Shown here piece by piece: positions 1 to 6,605 of a stretch of DNA of 7,507 nt. Under the pieces are notes generated by a model. That model saw only the letters and a list, made by a program, of their open reading frames with translations. It ran no database searches and was not told the DNA's origin. The first letter of the stretch is position 1. Every line of letters starts with the position of its first letter. The DNA is from JBEAOO01 sp041164825 (GTDB lineage Bacteria; Pseudomonadota; Gammaproteobacteria; Burkholderiales; Burkholderiaceae_C): positions 1 to 7,507 of the forward strand of contig JBEAOO010000355.1 of assembly GCA_041164825.1 (NCBI GenBank). The letters are read 5' to 3'. The translations under genes and the position numbers were made by a program.

Positions 1-1
1 C

Positions 2-340
2 GAAACGGACTGCAAACCGAGCAAATTCCGCCCTGAGTTTCCACATCGCGAGATGGTCAGACCGAACTACGCTTTTGAGGTGAGGCAGGCTGCAAATCAG
101 GGGGGGTATTTCAGCAGCCTGGTAGGGCAGCCTGATTCGTGGTCACAGCCGCTCAACCCCATTGACACGAAGTTGTACGCTTGGGCGTGCGAACTGTGTC
201 AAGAGTTTGATCTCGAATACATTGATGCCGCTGAATTGATGGCTTGGAAGGTCGATCCAGACATCCTCACCGAGGAGATGTTGTTCCGCATGGATTACAC
301 CGATGACCCCAACGCATTTCAGTTGCTGTTTCATGAGTGA
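2..340 (+). CDS. Acidic hypothetical protein, 5'-truncated by the window edge
   Basis: The reading frame is open from base 2 to the TGA at 338-340, so this is the C-terminal part of a longer protein. The ATG at 53 is simply the first Met inside the visible part, because the codons before it continue without a stop. I do not recognise the family. The last 95 residues are strongly acidic (17 Asp/Glu against 5 Lys/Arg), rich in aromatics, and carry a Cys pair in WACELCQEF. No membrane segment or repeat is visible. The local GC is about 45-55%, well below the genes further right. Small acidic proteins next to an Imm11-like protein are often immunity proteins or parts of polymorphic-toxin loci, but that is only a contextual inference. 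It shares strand with the next gene at 567, 226 bp downstream. That it is real coding sequence is fairly likely; the function is unknown. Confidence 0.6.
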   Translation, partial: ETDCKPSKFRPEFPHREMVRPNYAFEVRQAANQGGYFSSLVGQPDSWSQPLNPIDTKLYAWACELCQEFDLEYIDAAELMAWKVDPDILTEEMLFRMDYTDDPNAFQLLFHE

Positions 341-566
341 AATCGAATTGACAATGCGCAGCCCGCTTATGTGGGAGCATTCTGATAAATCGGCGGGGCG
401 GCCCAGGGCTCTTCCCGCCGGAATCGGTTGGCCTCGGTGAACATCGACATAAATCCACCGATCAACGGTGAGTGGATGGCTTGCGCAATCAAGCAAAAAA
501 TAGATTGGCTGTAGAGGTGACTCTCTTGTCCATTCGGTATGAGCTGCTCAGTGGAAAGTTCCCGCA
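341..566. other. Low-GC intergenic stretch without a convincing gene
   Basis: These 226 bases separate two plus-strand genes. A perfect TTGACA lies at 348-353, but no acceptable -10 box follows at 16-18 bp. On the plus strand two adjacent stops (TGA TAA, 383-388) are followed by 41 stop-free codons (389-511) ending in TAG at 512-514, with no start codon at the beginning. The opposite strand is also open across much of the stretch. This may be a decayed gene remnant, but I recognise nothing in either translation. The only clear signal is GGAAAG at 553-558, a plausible ribosome-binding site for the gene at 567. Confidence 0.4.
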
Positions 567-1640
567 ATGACGCCAATGAAGATTTATGCTCCTTGGACGG
601 AGAAGTCGTTTGCTACTCCTGTTACTTCAAATCATGACGCCCTGTTCGTGCACTCACCCCGGGTTTGCGAAGATCTATGCGAAGGCCGTGCTCCTGATGG
701 CGGGTTGGCCTGGGAATTGAACTGGTGCAAGGAACACGGGGCGCGTTTGCCCGATGTCTGCCGCATTGAGAATTCCTTTGCTTGTTCACAGCGGGCCGCC
801 AACTGTTTGTGGTCGTCCACGTTTCCGGGCCCAAGCTTGCTACCTTTTACCGTTGACGCGCAGCCTTGGGTTCTTGCTCTCCCGCAGGCATTTGTCAATG
901 CGTTCGACCCAGAATCGTCGCGTGTCGAATGGTTGGAGGGTGGCGGGCAACGTTGGGTTTCTAGCATTCCTTGGATAAACATCACAGATCCAAGTGCCTT
1001 GGAATTCGATGTTTTCAAGCTTGGACTCCAGCCTCGCGCGTCCTTCTATCTGACGGAAAGGCTTGTGCGGCGCATGGAAGAAAATGAATTGGAGGGCTTG
1101 GAATACCAGCATGTTGGCTACATCGTTGACAGCGCCGAACACGCCATCCCCGAGCCGCCACGCCCTGTGCCCCCAATGCCCGCGCCTGCACGCTGGCCCA
1201 AATGGCGCGAGGCCTCGCCCGAGAACGTTGCCGATGCCCAAGCCGCCGGGGCCGCGTGGTTGCAAGCCCGTGGGCTGGACGCGCAGGCGCCCGCGGCCGC
1301 CATCCTGGCCGCGCTCAGCGCCGAGATCGCGGCCCAGCGCCCCGGCCGAACCCAGCTCAAACGCAAAGCCCTCAATGCACTCTATTACGGTGTGGGCGGC
1401 GCCTGGGCCTGGCTGCTGCAGCGGGATTGCGATTGGCGCTGGCTGGAGGTGCCCGTGACCTCACGCAGTTGGAACCTCGGCCTGGCCACTCCCGATGGCA
1501 GCCACGCCCTGAGCCTGGATCAGGTGGTGGAGCGCCAATTGCACGCCGACACGCCCTGCACCCTGACCCTGATGTTCAACATGATCGCCGCTGGCCAATT
1601 GCTCCCTGGCAAGGCCGGGGAGCATGTGGTGATCGGGTAG
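567..1640 (+). CDS. Mosaic protein: Imm11-like N-terminal half, unidentified C-terminal domain
   Basis: The protein has 357 residues and no signal peptide or membrane segment, so it is probably cytoplasmic. Residues 1 to about 190 are encoded in roughly 50% GC DNA. They end with the pattern FDVFKLGL, FYLTERLVRRMEE, ELEGLEYQHVG, which resembles the end of Imm11/DUF1629 immunity domains (Phe-x-Leu, then a Ser/Thr-Glu-rich helix, then a Gly-Leu/Ile-x-Phe/Tyr strand). A proline-rich linker at residues 193-213 coincides with a sharp rise in GC. Residues about 215-357 form a second domain with Tyr/Trp-rich YYGVGGAWAWLL and the ending FNMIAAGQLLPGKAG. That layout loosely recalls DUF3806-like domains, but I cannot name it. 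The start is supported by GGAAAG eight bases upstream; an in-frame ATG at 576 is an alternative. The gene converges on the LysR gene, with stops 23 bp apart. If the immunity reading is right, it would neutralise a toxin encoded outside the window. Coding status is confident; function is not. Confidence 0.75.
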   Translation: MTPMKIYAPWTEKSFATPVTSNHDALFVHSPRVCEDLCEGRAPDGGLAWELNWCKEHGARLPDVCRIENSFACSQRAANCLWSSTFPGPSLLPFTVDAQPWVLALPQAFVNAFDPESSRVEWLEGGGQRWVSSIPWINITDPSALEFDVFKLGLQPRASFYLTERLVRRMEENELEGLEYQHVGYIVDSAEHAIPEPPRPVPPMPAPARWPKWREASPENVADAQAAGAAWLQARGLDAQAPAAAILAALSAEIAAQRPGRTQLKRKALNALYYGVGGAWAWLLQRDCDWRWLEVPVTSRSWNLGLATPDGSHALSLDQVVERQLHADTPCTLTLMFNMIAAGQLLPGKAGEHVVIG

Positions 1641-1663
1641 TTCTTCGCTGCGGCCAGCGGGGC

Positions 1664-2581
1664 TCAAGCGCCCCCGGCCGCCCCCGCATTCAACGGCGCC
1701 AACGCCTGCCGCAACCAGTCGGCAAAAGCGGCGCACTCCCAGCGTTCCAGGGTGCCGGGTTTCCAGCACAGGAAGTGGTGGTTGGGTGAGGGCACGGCGT
1801 GGGGGGAGAGGCGCACGAGGCGGCCGTTGTCGAGCCAGTCGCGGCAGAGTTGCAGGCGCATCAGTGACACGCCGAAGCCGGCGGCCGAGGCATCCATCAT
1901 CAGACCCACGTCGTTGAACTGCGCGCCCAGGCGCGGCTCGGGCAGGGCGATGCCGAAGGCGCGGAACCAGGTGTTCCACGATTCGAGCGGGCTGCGGATG
2001 AGGCGCGCGCGCTGCACCACCTCGGCCTCTTCAAAACTGCCGAAGGGGCCGAACTCGTTGAGGAACTCGGGGCTGCAGACGGGGCAGACCTCGTCGCTGA
2101 GCACACGCACGTGGTCGAGCCCGGTGTAGGGGCCGGTGCCGTAGCGGATCTCGAAGTCGGCCTCCTCGGCCTTCACATCGAGCAGCGGGATCGACACCTG
2201 CAGGATCAGCTCGACCTCGGGGTAGGCGTGGCGAAACAGCGCCAGGCGCGGCAGCAGGATTTGCCGCGAGAAGGTGGGCGGCACGGCCAGCCGCAATCGC
2301 GCGGTGGCTTCGCTCTGCTTGCTGCCGGGCACTTGGGCCAGCGCGGCCAGGCCTTGGCGCACTTGCGGCAGGTAGCTGGCGCCGTCGCCGGTGAGGGAGA
2401 AGTCGTTGCGGTCGCTGCGCGCAAACAGCTTCAGGCCGAGCTGGGTTTCGAGCTGACGCAGGCGGTGGCTCACCGCGCTGGGCGTCACGTTCAGCTCCTC
2501 GGCCGCGAGCGTGACACTGCGCAGGCGCGCCAGCGCTTCAAAGCTCAGCAGGCAGTGGATCGGCGGAATCCTCGGTGTCAT
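1664..2581 (-). CDS. LysR-family transcriptional regulator, GcvA-like
   Basis: This is a 305-residue protein of normal LysR length. A winged helix-turn-helix lies near residues 10-65, with the recognition region around 23-42 (AAEELNVTPSAVSHRLRQLE) followed by LGLKLFAR. The effector-binding domain spans about residues 95-295. It has features of the GcvA subgroup: DFEIRYGTG, then EVCPVCSPEFL, SWNTWFRAFGI and DASAAGFGVSL. Proteins of this family bind DNA as oligomers and switch target genes in response to a small ligand; the ligand is not predictable here. The ATG at 2579-2581 is preceded by AAGGG (2587-2591), a good ribosome-binding site. LysR regulators often face their target divergently, but here the upstream neighbour, the FIST gene, is on the same strand 60 bp away. 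The target is therefore not evident, and co-transcription with FIST is possible. Confidence 0.93.
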   Translation of the reverse strand: MTPRIPPIHCLLSFEALARLRSVTLAAEELNVTPSAVSHRLRQLETQLGLKLFARSDRNDFSLTGDGASYLPQVRQGLAALAQVPGSKQSEATARLRLAVPPTFSRQILLPRLALFRHAYPEVELILQVSIPLLDVKAEEADFEIRYGTGPYTGLDHVRVLSDEVCPVCSPEFLNEFGPFGSFEEAEVVQRARLIRSPLESWNTWFRAFGIALPEPRLGAQFNDVGLMMDASAAGFGVSLMRLQLCRDWLDNGRLVRLSPHAVPSPNHHFLCWKPGTLERWECAAFADWLRQALAPLNAGAAGGA

Positions 2582-2641
2582 GTCTGCCCTTGGTTCGCGG
2601 TGTGCCGCACCCGGAGGCCGGTGTCCTCGACCGTCGCGGCC

Positions 2642-3859
2642 TCAGTCATCACCCGGTGCCACAAACACCGTCAACACGCCGGTGTAGCCATAGAGATGGT
2701 GGCGGGCAATCTCGCCGGCGGCGAAGAAGCCGACCAGGGGCACGTCGCCCAGCGCGTGGCGCACGGTGGCGAGTTCGGCCGAGGGCGCACCGAAGTGCGG
2801 GCCGCCGCGGCCGTTGCAGCTCACGTAGATGGCGCCGCGGATGCGCCGCGCCGGGTGCGGGCGCTGCTCGGCATCGCTGTCTTGCAGGGCCAGCACGGTT
2901 TCCAGCGCCTGCACCTCGGGCTCCAGCTCTTCGCGGATCTCGGTGCAGATGCGCACCAGGTCGCGCCGCGCCGCCTCGGCATGGCGCTGGCAAAAGCTCA
3001 GCTGCTGGCCCACGGCGGCTTGGTCGGCGATGGCGATGCCGTGGCGCGCGGGGTCGAGCCCCACCAGGTGGCGCACGCGCACCTCGGGGCCAAAGGTCTG
3101 GCGGCGCACGCTGGCTTTGTCGGCCGCTTCAGACGGGTCGCTCAAGCCCACCAGCGTGTGGCGGATGTGGGGCACGGCTTCGCGCAGCTCGATGTCTTGC
3201 ACGCCCAGGTCGCGCAGCAGCACGTCGAGCGCGGGCTCGCCGTCGAGCGTGAGCACCACGTTGCGGTCAACGGCGGTGACGCGGCGCGCGGGGCCCACCG
3301 GCTGGCTGCCTTGCGTGACCCGCGAGATCAGCGCCACGTCCTCAGAGAGCGCCAGGCCCGAGAGCCCACCTTCGAACACGCCGTTGGCCAGGTGCACGCT
3401 GTGTTCGCGGCCCGAGGCCAGGCCGCCAAACAGATAACCGGTGCTGGTGCGCTCGGCCATGTCGAGCACCAGCTCGGCCAGATCGGGCGTGTCGGGGTCG
3501 CCGTGGATCAGCGCGGTGCTGGCGGCAAAGGTGCCCAGCGGCGCGGCGCCCGAGAACACCTTGAACTGGTGGCGCGGCAAATCGCCCAGCATCAGCACGA
3601 GGGCGGGCTCGTCGATGTATTCGACGCCATTGGCCGCCACGCCGATGCCCGAGGCGCCGACCCATGCCACGCCCGGCCAGCGCTGTCGCAACTCGGCCAG
3701 CAGCGTGGCCGCGTGCGGCGCGTAGGCCTCGGTGAGGTAGACCCAGCCGACAGTGGCGTCAAAGCCCGGCGCGGCAGCGCGCTGCGCATCAATCTGCGCG
3801 GCGGCGAGGGCGAGGGCCATGCCGGCGTCGGGGTGGGTGGCGTGGGCGTGGAGAAACAT
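2642..3859 (-). CDS. FIST-domain signal-sensing protein (FIST_N + FIST_C)
   Basis: This 405-residue protein matches the FIST (F-box and intracellular signal transduction) architecture. The N-terminal FIST domain covers about residues 30-230, with GWVYLTEAYAPHA, WVGASGIGVAANGVEYIDEPAL and a Gly-rich GYLFGGLASG. The FIST_C domain covers about residues 240-400, with AIYVSCNGRGG, PLVGFFAAGEI and the terminal GYTGVLTVFV. FIST domains are proposed to sense small ligands and are often fused to kinase or cyclase outputs. This one stands alone, with no signal peptide or membrane segment, so it is probably a cytoplasmic sensor or binding protein of unknown ligand. The start MFLHAHATHPD fits what I recall of stand-alone homologues, although no strong ribosome-binding site precedes the ATG at 3857-3859. 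A 15-bp inverted repeat lies 35-69 bp upstream of the start. The gene is followed after 60 bp by the LysR regulator. Confidence 0.9.
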   Translation of the reverse strand: MFLHAHATHPDAGMALALAAAQIDAQRAAAPGFDATVGWVYLTEAYAPHAATLLAELRQRWPGVAWVGASGIGVAANGVEYIDEPALVLMLGDLPRHQFKVFSGAAPLGTFAASTALIHGDPDTPDLAELVLDMAERTSTGYLFGGLASGREHSVHLANGVFEGGLSGLALSEDVALISRVTQGSQPVGPARRVTAVDRNVVLTLDGEPALDVLLRDLGVQDIELREAVPHIRHTLVGLSDPSEAADKASVRRQTFGPEVRVRHLVGLDPARHGIAIADQAAVGQQLSFCQRHAEAARRDLVRICTEIREELEPEVQALETVLALQDSDAEQRPHPARRIRGAIYVSCNGRGGPHFGAPSAELATVRHALGDVPLVGFFAAGEIARHHLYGYTGVLTVFVAPGDD

Positions 3860-3893
3860 CAGGCAGGCATCGAGCTCAGGGTGGGGCGAGTGT

Positions 3894-3928
3894 GCCTGAC
3901 GCGGGTGCCCTTCGCACCCGCGTCAGGC
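3894..3928. repeat. Perfect 15-bp inverted repeat between phaM and the FIST gene
   Basis: GCCTGACGCGGGTGC (3894-3908) and its exact reverse complement (3914-3928) flank the 5-base loop CCTTC. The hairpin lies 125 bp beyond the phaM stop and 35 bp before the FIST start, both on the minus strand. It could act as a factor-independent terminator for phaM, as a leader hairpin controlling FIST, as an operator, or be a dispersed palindromic repeat. No T-tract follows the stem on either strand, which argues against a standard intrinsic terminator. Confidence 0.8.
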
Positions 3929-4052
3929 CCTTGCGCTCAGCCTCTGGGCCGGTCGAGCTGGGGCGCTGGGCGACGGCATGGCGGTGGCGAATCGCGGCGC
4001 AGTGCAAGGCCGGGCAGGGCAGCGCCTTGTGTGACGCGTGCCCCAGGCCGTC

Positions 4053-4796
4053 TCACGGCGCGCGCGGGGCGGTCTTGCGCGCCGGGGCTTTCTTGGCGGC
4101 CGGGGCTTTTTTGGCCGCGGCGGTGGGGCGTTTGGCGGCGGGTGCGGCGGGCGTGGCGGCCTTCTTGGTGGGCGCAGCCGCCGCACCGGCCACGCCAGCC
4201 GCCGCGCCGCGCACCACGCTTTGCAGCGGCTCCGATGCCGCTTTCAACGCGTTGTTGGCCGCGTCGATCGATTGTTTGACGACCTCGCCGGCCAGGGCTT
4301 GCGCCTTTTCCGAGGTGCTGTCGCGCAGTGCGTTGGTGGCGATTTCGGTGAACTGGGTGGTGAGCGCACCCCACCATTGCATGGGGTCGACGGCCGGCGG
4401 GGCGCTGGCGTCGGCGCCTTCAGTGGGGTCCGCGGCCGCTGCGCTGGCGCTGGATGCGGCGCGGGCAGGTGCGGCGGCTGGCGCGCTCGGCGTGGGCACA
4501 CGGGCGGTCAACGCATCGCGCAAATCACCCATCTGCACATTCATGTTTTGCAGCGTGCTCAGCGTCATGCGCTGCACCTCCAGCGCCTGGATGGTGCCGC
4601 CAATCAGGCGCGCGTTTTGCTCCAGCCAAAACTGCACGGTGCGCAGCTCGCCAATGCGTTTGTCGAGCTCTTCGGGGTCGAGCGTGGGGGCCACCCATTG
4701 GCCGATGCCGGGCAGCGCCTGGCCGGCGTTTTTCACCAAGCCTTGCAGAAAATCGAAGCCGGGCACGAGCTTGGCGAAGGGGGCGTCGTCGGACAT
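4053..4796 (-). CDS. phaM: PhaM-like polyhydroxyalkanoate granule regulatory protein
   Basis: The protein has 247 residues. Its N-terminal core (about residues 9-98) carries the PhaM-type pattern LVPGFDFLQGL, QWVAPTLDPEELDKRI, ELRTVQFWLEQNARL and ALEVQRMTL. A low-complexity Ala/Ser/Pro linker follows (about 100-135). Next is a phasin-like amphipathic segment (about 137-195, DPMQWWGALTTQFTEIA). The basic tail (209-247) has repeated AAKK/PAAKKAP units. In Ralstonia eutropha (Cupriavidus necator) PhaM activates PHA synthase and ties polyhydroxybutyrate granules to the nucleoid through a similar Lys/Ala/Pro tail; the same role is inferred here. I chose the ATG at 4794-4796 because GGAG (4804-4807) sits seven bases upstream and the family usually begins there. 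The open frame extends 38 codons further upstream, but that part overlaps the probable promoter. No synthase or other PHA gene lies in the window. It appears to be transcribed alone, from the candidate promoter at 4844-4871. Confidence 0.87.
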   Translation of the reverse strand: MSDDAPFAKLVPGFDFLQGLVKNAGQALPGIGQWVAPTLDPEELDKRIGELRTVQFWLEQNARLIGGTIQALEVQRMTLSTLQNMNVQMGDLRDALTARVPTPSAPAAAPARAASSASAAAADPTEGADASAPPAVDPMQWWGALTTQFTEIATNALRDSTSEKAQALAGEVVKQSIDAANNALKAASEPLQSVVRGAAAGVAGAAAAPTKKAATPAAPAAKRPTAAAKKAPAAKKAPARKTAPRAP

Positions 4797-4843
4797 GGGC
4801 GGGCTCCAGAGGGTGAAAGGCGCAGGCTGCGCGGTGCGCGTTG

Positions 4844-4871
4844 ATTCTGCCCTGCAGCCTGGCGCTGACAA
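4844..4871 (-). promoter_or_regulatory. Candidate sigma-70 promoter for phaM
   Basis: Read on the minus strand, TTGTCA (4866-4871, five of six matches to TTGACA) and CAGAAT (4844-4849, four of six matches to TATAAT) are separated by 16 bp. The implied transcription start is near 4836, leaving a leader of about 40 bases before the phaM ATG. The hairpin at 4881-4900 lies just upstream. The -10 match is imperfect, so this is a moderate-confidence call. Confidence 0.4.
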
Positions 4872-4880
4872 GCCGGGGCA

Positions 4881-4900
4881 AGCCCGCAGCGCGGCGGGCT
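4881..4900 (-). terminator. Candidate hairpin terminator after the retropepsin gene
   Basis: A perfect 7-bp G+C-rich stem (AGCCCGC / GCGGGCT) closes a 6-base loop. Read on the minus strand, it begins 38 bp after the retropepsin stop and sits just before the putative phaM promoter. Only two T residues follow the stem, so it is at best a weak intrinsic terminator. The position at the end of a two-gene unit is the main support. Confidence 0.35.
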
Positions 4901-4938
4901 GAACCACCAACGGCAGCGAGGGGCTGTCAAGCGGACCT

Positions 4939-5439
4939 TCAGCGTGGCGCGTCCGGCAAGGTGAAGCGCATCACGCCGTCGCCTTGTTGCCACTTCAGTT
5001 GGCCCAGCACGTCCATGCCCAGCAGCGGCGCGGGGCCCAGCCGGGGCAGGGCGGTGACGCGCAGGCGCTCGGCCGTCACGCCGCCGCGCAAGCTGATGTC
5101 GGCGCGCACCTGCTGGCCGCGCACCACGCCGCCGGCGGTGTCGCTGCGCACCTCACCCTCGCTCGGCAGGCCCAGGCGCTCGGCCATTGACAGGGGCAAA
5201 GCGGTGCGGGTGGCGCCGGTGTCCACCAAAAAGTCGACCGCCTCGCCGTTGACCGTGCCGGGCCAGTGGTAGTGGCCGTCGTCCCCGCGGCGCAGCTCGA
5301 CCACGCCGCCCTCGCTGCGGAACCGGCTTTGCTGCTGGCGGTGCTGCCAGGCTTGCACGCCCAGAAACACCAGCAGGCCGAGCAGCGCCCAGACGGTGAA
5401 GATCTTCAGCCCGCTGGGCAGGCCGTCGCGTGTGTTCAT
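4939..5439 (-). CDS. Membrane-anchored retropepsin-like aspartic protease (clan AA, TIGR02281 type)
   Basis: The protein has 166 residues. One hydrophobic segment (about residues 12-31, IFTVWALLGLLVFLGVQAW) anchors the N-terminus. The rest should face the periplasm. The protease domain contains the catalytic triplet in FLVDTGATRTALP (Asp73-Thr74-Gly75) and the typical late motif LLGMDVLGQLKW (139-150). A single DTG per chain means that, as in retroviral proteases, an active enzyme would need a homodimer. The substrate is unknown for this family. The chosen ATG (5437-5439) gives the family-like start MNTRDGLPSGLKIF but has no purine-rich ribosome-binding site. An in-frame GTG at 5476-5478 overlaps the stop of the upstream hydrolase gene as GTGA and would add 13 residues. 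The gene lies 35 bp after the hydrolase-family gene and is probably co-transcribed with it. Confidence 0.85.
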   Translation of the reverse strand: MNTRDGLPSGLKIFTVWALLGLLVFLGVQAWQHRQQQSRFRSEGGVVELRRGDDGHYHWPGTVNGEAVDFLVDTGATRTALPLSMAERLGLPSEGEVRSDTAGGVVRGQQVRADISLRGGVTAERLRVTALPRLGPAPLLGMDVLGQLKWQQGDGVMRFTLPDAPR

Positions 5440-5474
5440 GGGGCGGGTGGGGTGGTAGCGGTGCGCGCGCAGGC

Positions 5475-6446
5475 TCACTCGCCGTCGTGGTCGGGCAGGC
5501 TTTGTTCGATGGCGCCAAACAGGCTCTGGCCGTCGAGGTCTTTCACGTCGATGCGCACGTTGTCGCCCGCGCGCAGCCAATCAGTCCGCGCCTCGCCTTT
5601 GTCGGCCATTTCTTGCGCGCGCTTTTCCGCCAGGTTGCTGAAGCCGCGTGTGGCGTCGCTGCCGCTGATGGGGCCGCTGCCGATGATGCTGCCCGCGCGC
5701 AAGCGCCGCGTTTGCGCCAGGTAGGCAATCAACTGGCCGAAGTGCTGGCCCATCTCGGGGCCGGTGTCGCACACGCCAAAGCGCTTGCCGTTGACCGTGC
5801 AATGCAGGCTCAGGTGCACGCGCCCGCGCTGCCAGGCGCCGCCCAACTCATCGGGCGTGATGGCCACCGGGCCAAACGCGGTGCCGGGCTGACTCAGCAC
5901 CAGGCCCTGGCCGCGTGCGAGTTCGGCCGGGGCGAGTTGGCGCAGGCTGATGTCGTTGCTGAGCAGCAGCAGGCGCACGCTCTCCAGCGCCGCGTCGGCG
6001 CTGCTGCCGCGCGCCACGTCGCCCGTCACCACGGCCAGGCCGGCGGCAAAGTCGATGCCCATCTTGTCGCTGGGCAGGTCGATGGCGGCGTGCGGCGCCA
6101 GCAGCTCATCACTGGCGCGTTGGCTGAACAGCGGCTCGCTGCTCGGCGCCGAGCCGGGGTGCAGGCGCTGCAGGTGGCTGGGGTAGGCCGAGGCCTGCGC
6201 CCACTGGCCGGTGCGCGGCAGCGGCGCCATGCATTTGGCGGGGTCGAAGGCGAAGGCGTGGCGCGCTTTGCCGTGGTTGAGTGTTTGCGACAGCTCTTGC
6301 AGCTGCGGCGACATGAAGTTCCAGTCGTCCAGCACCTGCTGCAGGCGGGTGGCGACGCCGGTCGCATAATGGGCGAGGCTCAGGTCGCGCGAGACCACCA
6401 CCAGTTGGCCGTCGCGCGATCCGTCGTTGTAGCTTGCGAGTTTCAT
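5475..6446 (-). CDS. Fumarylacetoacetate hydrolase (FAH)-family protein, possibly catalytically inactive
   Basis: The protein has 323 residues and fits the bacterial FAH-family subgroup of about 325 residues. An N-terminal part (1 to about 115) precedes the FAH fold (about 120-315), with MGIDF, LLSNDISLRQL, GTAFGPVAITPDELG, CDTGPEMGQHFGQLI and GSIIGSGPISGSD. Family members are metal-dependent enzymes that cleave or decarboxylate beta-diketo or related acids in aromatic and amino-acid catabolism. Here the usual metal-binding Glu-x-Glu after DF reads Ala134-Ala135-Gly136, and the position I expect to be the catalytic Lys (before PxTAF) is Gln186. The third metal ligand, Asp165, is kept. Activity is therefore doubtful. 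The ATG at 6444-6446 gives the family start MKLASYNDGSRDG; the ribosome-binding site is weak (GGAA three bases upstream). The frame stays open 22 codons further upstream. It leads the probable two-gene unit with the retropepsin gene and diverges from the DUF3108 gene across 159 bp, in which I could not identify a promoter. Confidence 0.9.
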   Translation of the reverse strand: MKLASYNDGSRDGQLVVVSRDLSLAHYATGVATRLQQVLDDWNFMSPQLQELSQTLNHGKARHAFAFDPAKCMAPLPRTGQWAQASAYPSHLQRLHPGSAPSSEPLFSQRASDELLAPHAAIDLPSDKMGIDFAAGLAVVTGDVARGSSADAALESVRLLLLSNDISLRQLAPAELARGQGLVLSQPGTAFGPVAITPDELGGAWQRGRVHLSLHCTVNGKRFGVCDTGPEMGQHFGQLIAYLAQTRRLRAGSIIGSGPISGSDATRGFSNLAEKRAQEMADKGEARTDWLRAGDNVRIDVKDLDGQSLFGAIEQSLPDHDGE

Positions 6447-6605
6447 GGTTCCAGGGGTGAGGTGCGCCGGAGGCGGCTGGCGCGCATTGTCACCTTGGCG
6501 GAACCTGCTCACGTTGCCTGCCTCCGCTCACTCCGTTCCCCTCTGCGCCCCTTCGCCGTGAGCCCTGTTGCCGCGCCCTCCGTCGTGTTCGCCCTGAAGT
6601 CGTCG

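Noticed and set aside
348..376. TTGACA as a promoter for the gene at 567
   Set aside because: The -35 match is perfect, but no -10-like hexamer occurs at 16-18 bp; nearby TTATGT and GATAAA have the wrong spacing.
1646..1659. Small hairpin CGCTG-CGGC-CAGCG between the converging gene ends as a shared terminator
   Set aside because: The perfect stem is only 5 bp with a 4-base loop and there is no T-tract on either strand, so it is within chance for high-GC DNA.
3857..3868. A three-codon reading frame (ATG CCT GCC TGA) overlapping the FIST start as TGATG
   Set aside because: It is too short to support as a leader peptide and has no ribosome-binding site; it is probably coincidence.
2111..4279. 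A 722-codon plus-strand open frame across the LysR, FIST and phaM genes
   Set aside because: It is antisense to three proteins with clear family motifs, and its translation is low-complexity Arg/Gly/Ala/His-rich, as expected for a shadow frame in high-GC DNA.
4038..4844. A 268-codon Gly/Arg-rich plus-strand frame
   Set aside because: It is the antisense of the Ala/Lys-rich phaM gene and has no independent motif.
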